NCBI GenBank assembly: GCA_013076295.1
Contig: RQOL01000849.1
Location: 62,001-126,000, forward strand
Reading direction: 5' to 3'
DNA from: Sanderia malayensis
Lineage: Eukaryota > Cnidaria > Scyphozoa > Semaeostomeae > Pelagiidae
DNA length: 64,000 nucleotides
In this document: positions 58,501-64,000 of the stretch, in pieces
Layout: every line of letters begins with the position of its first letter
How positions within the stretch are numbered: position 1 is the stretch's first letter
Translations under genes and position numbers: made by a program
The notes under the pieces: generated by a model
What the model saw: the letters and a program-made list of their open reading frames with translations, nothing else
What the model was told of the DNA's origin: nothing
Databases searched by the model: none

Positions 58501-61500
58501 CACTAGTTACGGAAGTTGAAGTAGTAGTTGGCTCGACCAAAAGAAAAGTTGTCGTTGTTGTTAGTTGGACATCAACTGAAGTTGTCGTAGTTGCTCCTTC
58601 AACAACTGAAGTGGAGGTCAATGAAGTAGTTGGGTCAACAAAAACTGACGTTGTGATTGTAGTTGGTTCAATAGCAACTTCAATTGAAGAACTAGTGGCA
58701 TCAATGACAACCGATGTAATTGTAGTTGTTGGTTGAAAGCCAAATGATGTTACTGAACTTTTTTGTTCAGTAATTGAGGATAACGACGTTGACGTAGTTG
58801 GTTCAATAATACTCGAGGTTCTGCTTGTTGTTTGATCACTAGTTACTGAAGCTGAAGTAGGAGTAAATTCGGCGAAAACTGATGTTGTCGTTGTTGTTAG
58901 TTGGACATCAACTGAAGTTGTCGTAATTGTTTCTTCAACAACTGAAGTGGAACTCAAGGAAGTAGTTGGCTCAACAAAGCCTGACGTTGTGATTGTAGTT
59001 GATTCAAGAGCCCCTTCAGTTGAAGAGGTAGTGGCATCGATGACAATTGATGTAGTTGTTGTTGTTGGTTTGAAGCCAAATGATGTTACTGAGGTTGTTT
59101 GTTCACTAATTGAAGATAACGAAATTGACGTAGTTGGGTCTATAATAATCGAAGTTGTGCTTTTTGATTGTTCATTAATTAATGAAGTTGAAGTAGTAGT
59201 AGGCTCGACGAAAACTGATGTTGTCGTTGTTGTTAGTTGGACATCAACTGAAGTTGTCGTAGTTGTTCCCTCAACAACTGAGATGGAGGTCAATGAAGTA
59301 GTTGGGTCAACAAAAACTGACGTTGTGATTGAAGTTGGTTCAATAGAAACTCCAGTTAAAGAACTAGTGGCATCGATGACAACTGATGTAGTTGTTGTTG
59401 TTGGTTGAAGGCCAAATGATGTTACTGAGCTTGTTTGTTCAGTAGCTGAGGATAACGAAATTGATGTGGTTCGTTCTATACTTATCGAGGTTGTGCTGGT
59501 TGATTGTTCATTAGTTACGGTAGTTGAAATAGTAGTTGGTTCGACGAAAACTGATGTTGTCGTTGTTGTTAGTTGGATATCAACTGAAGTTGCCAAAGTT
59601 GTTCCTTCCACAACTGAAGTTGAAGTCAAGGAAGTGGTTGGCTCAACAAAGCCTGACGTTGTGATTGTAGTTGGTTCAAAAGCCACTTCAGTTGAAGAAG
59701 TAGTGGCATCGATGACAAATAATGTAGTTGTTGTTGTTGGTTTAAAGCCAAATGATGTTACTGAGGTTGTTTGTTCAGTAGCTGAGGATAGCGAAATTGA
59801 CGTGTTTGGCTCAATAATACTCGAGGTTCTGCTTGTTATTTGATCACTAGTTACTGAAGCAGAAATAATAGTAAACTCGACGAAAACTGATGTTGTCGTT
59901 GTTGTTAGCTGGACATCAACTGAAGTTGTCGTAGTTGTTCCTTCAACCATCATTTTGGAGATCAATGAAGTAGTTGGCTCAGCAAAAACTGACGTTGTGA
60001 TTGTAGTTGGTGCAAAGGCCACTTCAGCTGAAGAACTAGTGGCATCGATGACAACTGATGTAGTTGTTTTTGTTGGTTCAAAGCCGAAAGATGTTACTGA
60101 GCTTGTTTGTTCAGTAACTGAGGATAACGAAATTGATGTAGTTGGTTCTATACTTATCGAGGTTGTGCTGGTTGATTGTTCACTAGTTACGGAAGATGAA
60201 ATAGTAGTTGGCTCGACGAAAACTGATGTTGTCGTTGTTGTTAGTTGGATATCAACTGAAGTTGCCAAAATTGTTCCTTCCACAACTGAAGTGGAAGTCA
60301 AGGAGGTAGTTGGCGCAGCAAAAACTGACGTTGTGAATGTAGTTGGTTCTATAGAAACTCCAATTGAAGAACTAGTGGCATCGAAGACAACCGATGTAAT
60401 TGTAGTTGTTGGTTGAAAGCCAAATGATGTTACTGGGCTTGTTTGTTCAGTAACTGAGGATAACGAAATTGATCTAGTTGGTTCTATACTTATCGAGGTT
60501 GTGCTGGTTGATCGTTCACTAGTTACGGAAGTTGAAATAGTAGTTGGCTCGACGAAAACTGATGTTGTCGTTGTTGTTAGTTGGATATCTACTGAAGTTG
60601 CCAAAATTGTTCCTTCCACAACTGAAGTTGAAGTCAAGGAAGTGGTTGGCTCAACAAAGCCTGACGTTGTGATTGTAGTTGGTTCAAAAGCCACTTCAGT
60701 TGAAGAAGTAGTGGCATCGATGACAAATGATGTAGTTGTTGTTGTTGGTTTAAAGCCAAATGATGTTACTAAGGTTGTTTGTTCAGTAACTGATGATAAC
60801 GAAACTGACGTAGTTGGTTCTATACTTATCGAGGTTGTGCTGGTTGACTGTTTACTAGTTACGGTAGTTGAAATAGTAGTTGGCTCGACGAAAACTGATG
60901 TTGTCGTTGTTGTTAGTTGGATATCAACTGAAATTGTCGTAGTTGTTCCTTCAACAACTGAAGTGGAGGTCAATGAAGTAGTTGGCTGAACAAAAGCTGA
61001 CCCTGTGATTGAAGTTGGTTCAATAGAAACTCCAGTTAAAGAACTAGTGGCATCGATGACAACTGATGTAGTTGTTGTTGTTGGTTGAGGGCCAAATGTT
61101 GTTACTGAGCTTGTTTGTTCAGTAACTGAGGATAACGAAATTGACGTGGTTGGTTCAATAATACTCGAGGTTCTGCTTGTTGTTTGATCACTAGTTACTG
61201 AAGCAGAAGTAACAGTAAACTCGACGAAAACTGATGTTGTCGTTGTTGTTAGTTGGACATCAACTGAAGTTGTCGTAGTTGCTCCTTCAACAACTGAAGT
61301 GGAGGTCAATGAAGTAGTTGGCTCAGCAAAAACTGACGTTGTGATTGTACTTGGTGCAAAGGCCACTTCAGCTGAAGAACTAGTGGCATCGATGACAACT
61401 GATGTAGTTGTTTTTGTTGATTGTAACCCAAATGGTGTTACTGAGGTTGTTTGTTCAGTAACTGAGGATAACGAAATTGATGTAGTTGGTTCTATACTTA

Positions 61501-64000
61501 TCGAGGTTGAGCTGGTTGATTGTTCATTAGTTACGGAAGTTAAAATAGTAGTTGGCTCGACGAAAACTGATGTTGTCGTTGTTGTTAGTTGGACATCAAC
61601 TGAAGTTGTCGTAGTTGCTCCTTCAACAACTGAAGTGGAGGTCAATGAAGTAGTTGGCTCAGCAAAAACTGACGTTGTGATTGTACTTGGTGCAAAGGCC
61701 ACTTCAGCTGAAGAACTAGTGGCATCGATGACAACTGATGTAGTTGTTGTTGTTGCTTGAAGGCCAAATGATGTTACTGAGCTTGTTTGTTCAGTAGTTG
61801 AGAATAACGAAATTGACGTAGTTGGCTCAATAATACTCGAGGTTCTGCTTGTTGTTTGATCACTAGTTACTGAAGCAGAAATAATAGTAAACTCGACGAA
61901 AACTGATGTTGTCGTTGTTGTTAGTTGGACATCAACTGAAGTTGTCGTAGTTGTTCCTTCAACCATCATTTTGGAGATCAATGAAGTAGTTGGCTCAGCA
62001 AAAACTGACGTTGTGATTGTAGTTGGTGCAAAGGCCACTTCAGCTGAAGAACTAGTGGCATCGATGACAACTGATGTAGTTGTTTTTGTTGATTGTAAGC
62101 CAAATGGTGTTACTGAGGTTGTTTGTTCAGTAACTGAGGATAACGAAATTGATGTAGTTGGTTCTATACTTATCGAGGTTGTGCTGGTTGATTGTTCACT
62201 AGTTACGGAAGATGAAATAGTAGTTGGCTCGACGAAAACTGATGTTGTCGTTGTTGTTAGTTGGATATCAACTGAAGTTGCCAAAATTGTTCCTTCCACA
62301 ACCGAAGTGGAAGTCAAGGAGGTAGTTGGCGCAGCAAAAACTGACGTTGTGAATGTAGTTGGTTCTATAGAAACTCCAATTGAAGAACTAGTGGCATCGA
62401 AGACAACCGATGTAATTGTAGTTGTTGGTTGAAAGCCAAATGATGTTACTGAGCTTGTTTGTTCAGTAACTGAGGATAACCAATTTGATGTAGTTGGTTC
62501 TATACTGATCGAGGTTGTGCTGGTTGATTGTTCACTAGTTACGGAAGTTGAAATAGTAGTTGGCTCGACGAAAACAGATGTTGTCGTTATTGTTAGTTGG
62601 ATATCAACTGAAATTGTCGTAGTTGTTTCTTCAACAACTGAAGTGGAGGTCAATGAAGTAGTTGGCTGAACCAAAGCTGACCCTGTGATTGAAGTTGGTT
62701 TAATGGAAAATCCAGTTAAAGAGCCAGTGGCATCGATGACAACTGATGTAGTTGTTGTTGTTGGTTGAAGGCCAAATGATGTTACTGAGCTTGTTTGTTC
62801 AGTAGTTGAGAATAACGAAATTGACGTAGTTGGCTCAATAATACTCGAGGTTCTGCTTGTTGTTTGATCACTAGTTACTGAAGCAGAAGTAATAGTAAAC
62901 TCGACGAAAGCTGATGTTGTCGTTGTTGTTAGTTGGACATCAACTGAAGTTGTCGTAGTTGTTCCTTCAACAACTGAAGTGGAAGACAAGGAAGTAGTTG
63001 GCTCAGCAAAAACTGACGTTGTGATTGAAGTTGATTCAAAAGAAACTCCAGTTAAAGAACTAGTGGCATCGATGGCAACTGATGTAGTTGTTGTTGTTGG
63101 TTGAAGGCCAAATGATGTTACGGAGCTTGTTTGTTCAGTAGCTGAGGATAACGAAATTGATGTGGTTGGCTCAATAATACTCGAGGTTCTGCTTGTTGTT
63201 TGATCACTAGTTACTGAAGCAGAAGTAATAGTAAACTCGACGAAAACTGATGTTGTCGTTGTTGTTAGTTGGACATCAACTGAAGTTGTCGTAGTTGCTC
63301 CTTCAACAACTGAAGTGGAGGTCAATGAAGTAGTTGGGTCAACAAAAACTGAGGTTGTGATTGTAGTTGGTTCAATAGCAACTTCAATTGAAGAACTAGT
63401 GGCATCGATGACAACTGATGTAGTTGTTGTTGTAAGTTGAAAGCCAAATGATGTTACTGAGCTGGTTTGTCCAGTAACTGAGGATAACGAAACTGACGTA
63501 TTTGGTTCTATACTTATCGAGGTTGTGCTGGTTGACTGTCCACTAGTTACGGTAGTTGAAATAGTAGTTGGTTCGACGAAAACTGATGTTGTCGTTGTTG
63601 TTAGTTGGATATCCACTGAAGTTGCCAAAGTTGTTCCTTCCACAACTGAAGTTGAAGTCAAGGAAGTGGTTGGCTCAACAAAGCCTGACGTTGTGATTGT
63701 AGTTGGTTCAAAAGCCACTTCAGTTGAAGAACTAGTGGTATCGATGACAAATGATGTAGTTGTTGTTATTGGTTTAAAGCCAAATGATGTTACTGAGGTT
63801 GTTTGTTCAGTAACTGAGGATAACGAAACTGACGTAGTTGGTTCTATACTTATCGAGGTTGTGCTGGTTGACTGTTCACTAGTTACGGTAGTTGAAATAG
63901 TAGTTGGCTCGACGAAAACTGATGTTGTCGTTGTTGTTAGTTGGATATCAACTGAAATTGTCGTAGTTGTTCCTTCAACAACTGAAGTGGAGGTCAATGA
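46514..64000 (-). CDS. Giant membrane mucin-like protein with SEA domains (partial, 5' end outside window)
   Basis: Five exons are proposed on the minus strand: 64000-51271, 49633-49221, 49014-48865, 46865-46800 and 46576-46514 (stop). Introns are GT-AG, and the phases are 1, 0, 0, 0 with no conflict. The first exon has no stop for 12.7 kb. It encodes a Ser/Thr-rich array of 112-residue units (4 x 28) down to about 52300, a diverged S/T region, then a SEA-like domain (about 51690-51271). Exon 2 gives a second SEA-like domain with GSVVI (49496-49482), then a transmembrane helix (ATWLIILIATLCLLFILLLF). Exon 3 begins with the stop-transfer patch KKRRRSDEATKHGD. The last two exons finish the tail, ending ...ASIDTSQKFK. 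This is the plan of a type I membrane mucin: glycosylated stalk, SEA, TM, short tail. The amino terminus and total repeat number are not seen. Confidence 0.85.
46800..46865 (-). CDS. Mucin gene exon: 22-codon tail exon
   Basis: Acceptor TTTCTGTTGCAG|ATG (46865) and donor AGAGAG|GTATGA (46800/46799), 66 bp, phase 0 at both ends. It reads MNGESKGFVNVSYV...SNRE. The 2.0-kb intron before it contains the 110-117-bp repeat at 47204-47500. Recognised from splice signals, length and phase only. Confidence 0.6.
47204..47500. repeat. Three diverged copies of a 110-117-bp repeat in a mucin intron
   Basis: CAATGGAxTxGCxxGCTxCGCTCGCCT recurs at 47205, 47322 and 47431. Each is followed by AGTAxxTATTATCAAxATACGTT, and the last continues into an AATATTATCAA/TTGATAATATT hairpin. 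Short open frames on both strands here are products of the repeat. Confidence 0.7.
48865..49014 (-). CDS. Mucin gene exon: juxtamembrane cytoplasmic tail
   Basis: Acceptor TTCGCAG|AAAA (49014), donor GCAAG|GTAGCG (48865/48864), 150 bp, in phase 0. It encodes KKRRRSDEATKHGDLEERAE and on to ARLENESK. The basic start directly after the helix is a stop-transfer signal. If the weak donor is not used, the frame runs 11 codons further (VACQFFAEFCT) to a TAG, an alternative end of the protein. Confidence 0.7.
49221..49633 (-). CDS. Mucin gene exon: second SEA domain and transmembrane helix
   Basis: The acceptor GCTATAG|AG (49634/49633) completes the split codon to Glu (EPWDTAYLD). The exon encodes a SEA-like domain with the strand motif RQGSVVIEYDLIF. 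GSVVI matches the G|SVVV-type site at which many SEA domains self-cleave. A hydrophobic helix (about 49305-49225) follows, then the donor CTGG|GTAAGA (49221/49220), which ends exactly on a codon. Confidence 0.85.
49634..51270 (-). other. Intron of the mucin gene between the two SEA-coding exons
   Basis: 1637 bp bounded by GTAAGG at 51270 and CTATAG at 49634. Contains only short, unrelated open frames. I see no extra exon that the phases would require. Confidence 0.6.
51271..64000 (-). CDS. Mucin gene, giant repeat exon (partial)
   Basis: The exon ends at ...AAAATCATTG|GTAAGG (51271/51270), leaving one base of a codon. Its 3' 1 kb is not repetitive. From 51690 to 51271 it encodes a SEA-like fold (VDSEIKINTPYSPTF, ANLYSILFNIYKANMKKHFN, ITTEDGIKALLLNVS, IVLPVKKNEITISAEIKII). 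Upstream on the minus strand every stretch is tandem repeat. Absence of any stop across about 4,240 codons is itself strong evidence for coding. Confidence 0.9.
51950..64000 (-). repeat. 336-bp coding higher-order repeat (112 aa = 4 x 28), about 35 copies in window
   Basis: Equivalent points recur every 336 bp (for example 55587, 55923, 56259; 56931, 57267; 57939 and 58947 = 3 units apart). One unit reads as four 28-residue subunits starting TTSISLSSVTEQ, SVVIDATTSSTEVA, TTSLTSTSVVEG and SVFVEPTT. Each has Thr/Ser runs and a short hydrophobic core. Copies differ by scattered substitutions and by short blocks shared between non-adjacent units. The outermost units (about 52000-53000) are most diverged. 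Three codon-sized indels or less are visible, always in frame. Confidence 0.93.

Noticed and set aside
51930..62432. Many + strand Val/Asp-rich open frames (up to 265 codons) opposite the mucin array
   Set aside because: They are exact antisense shadows of the Ser/Thr repeat, broken regularly every few units, whereas the minus frame is open throughout.
1..64000. CRISPR array or bacterial operon
   Set aside because: The regular repeats are minisatellites or coding repeats without unique equal-length spacers, and the genes have introns; nothing prokaryotic is present.

Overview
This is eukaryotic, animal-type DNA. It is AT-rich, has GT-AG introns, is dense in transposons of every major class, and contains no bacterial-style operons. 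The mix of L1/Tx1-type and R2-type LINEs, BEL/Pao, PIF/Harbinger, hAT and Helitron elements, a zinc-ribbon plus HECT-like gene and a SEA-domain membrane mucin fits a marine invertebrate. A cnidarian (anthozoan) is my best guess, but that is inference only.

Layout. 1-14.9 kb holds no recognisable host gene. It carries a decayed R2-type LINE 3' end (1.4-2.9 kb), an 8-bp-TSD hAT MITE (3.85-4.30 kb), a 383-bp tandem repeat with exon-like splice signals (4.36-5.46 kb), a 62-bp minisatellite ending in a Helitron-like palindrome (7.3-8.5 kb), other tandem repeats and one 52-codon membrane-peptide ORF (13.06 kb). 15.0-19.8 kb is a broken zinc-ribbon/HECT-like gene with a hAT insertion in intron 1 and another in exon 2. 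20.0-22.8 kb is a decayed Helitron Rep/helicase gene. It is followed by a nearly complete hAT (22.96-27.32 kb) that carries an OTU-like domain and shares its ends with the two hAT insertions in the HECT-like gene.

28.1-37.4 kb is one BEL/Pao retrotransposon bounded by a perfect 5-bp target duplication. A PIF/Harbinger transposon sits in its 5' LTR, with a MITE inside the Harbinger. A hAT sits in its gag, with a smaller hAT inside that. The BEL itself has lost reverse transcriptase and RNase H. A Harbinger-end MITE and a second palindrome-ended minisatellite follow (37.5-39.1 kb). A 4.9-kb L1/Tx1-like LINE with a 16-bp target duplication then occupies 39.6-44.6 kb, and a BEL/Pao pol relic lies at 45.2-45.7 kb.

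46.5-64.0 kb is the only apparently intact host gene, on the minus strand and running off the window's right edge. It encodes a very large membrane mucin. More than 12 kb of one exon encodes a Ser/Thr-rich array with a 112-residue unit made of four 28-residue subunits. Two SEA-like domains follow (the second with a GSVVI autocleavage-type motif), then a transmembrane helix and a short cytoplasmic tail spread over three small exons. All exon joins keep phase.

The broken HECT-like gene and the mucin are the only host genes I can support. Everything else recognisable is mobile DNA or repeats.
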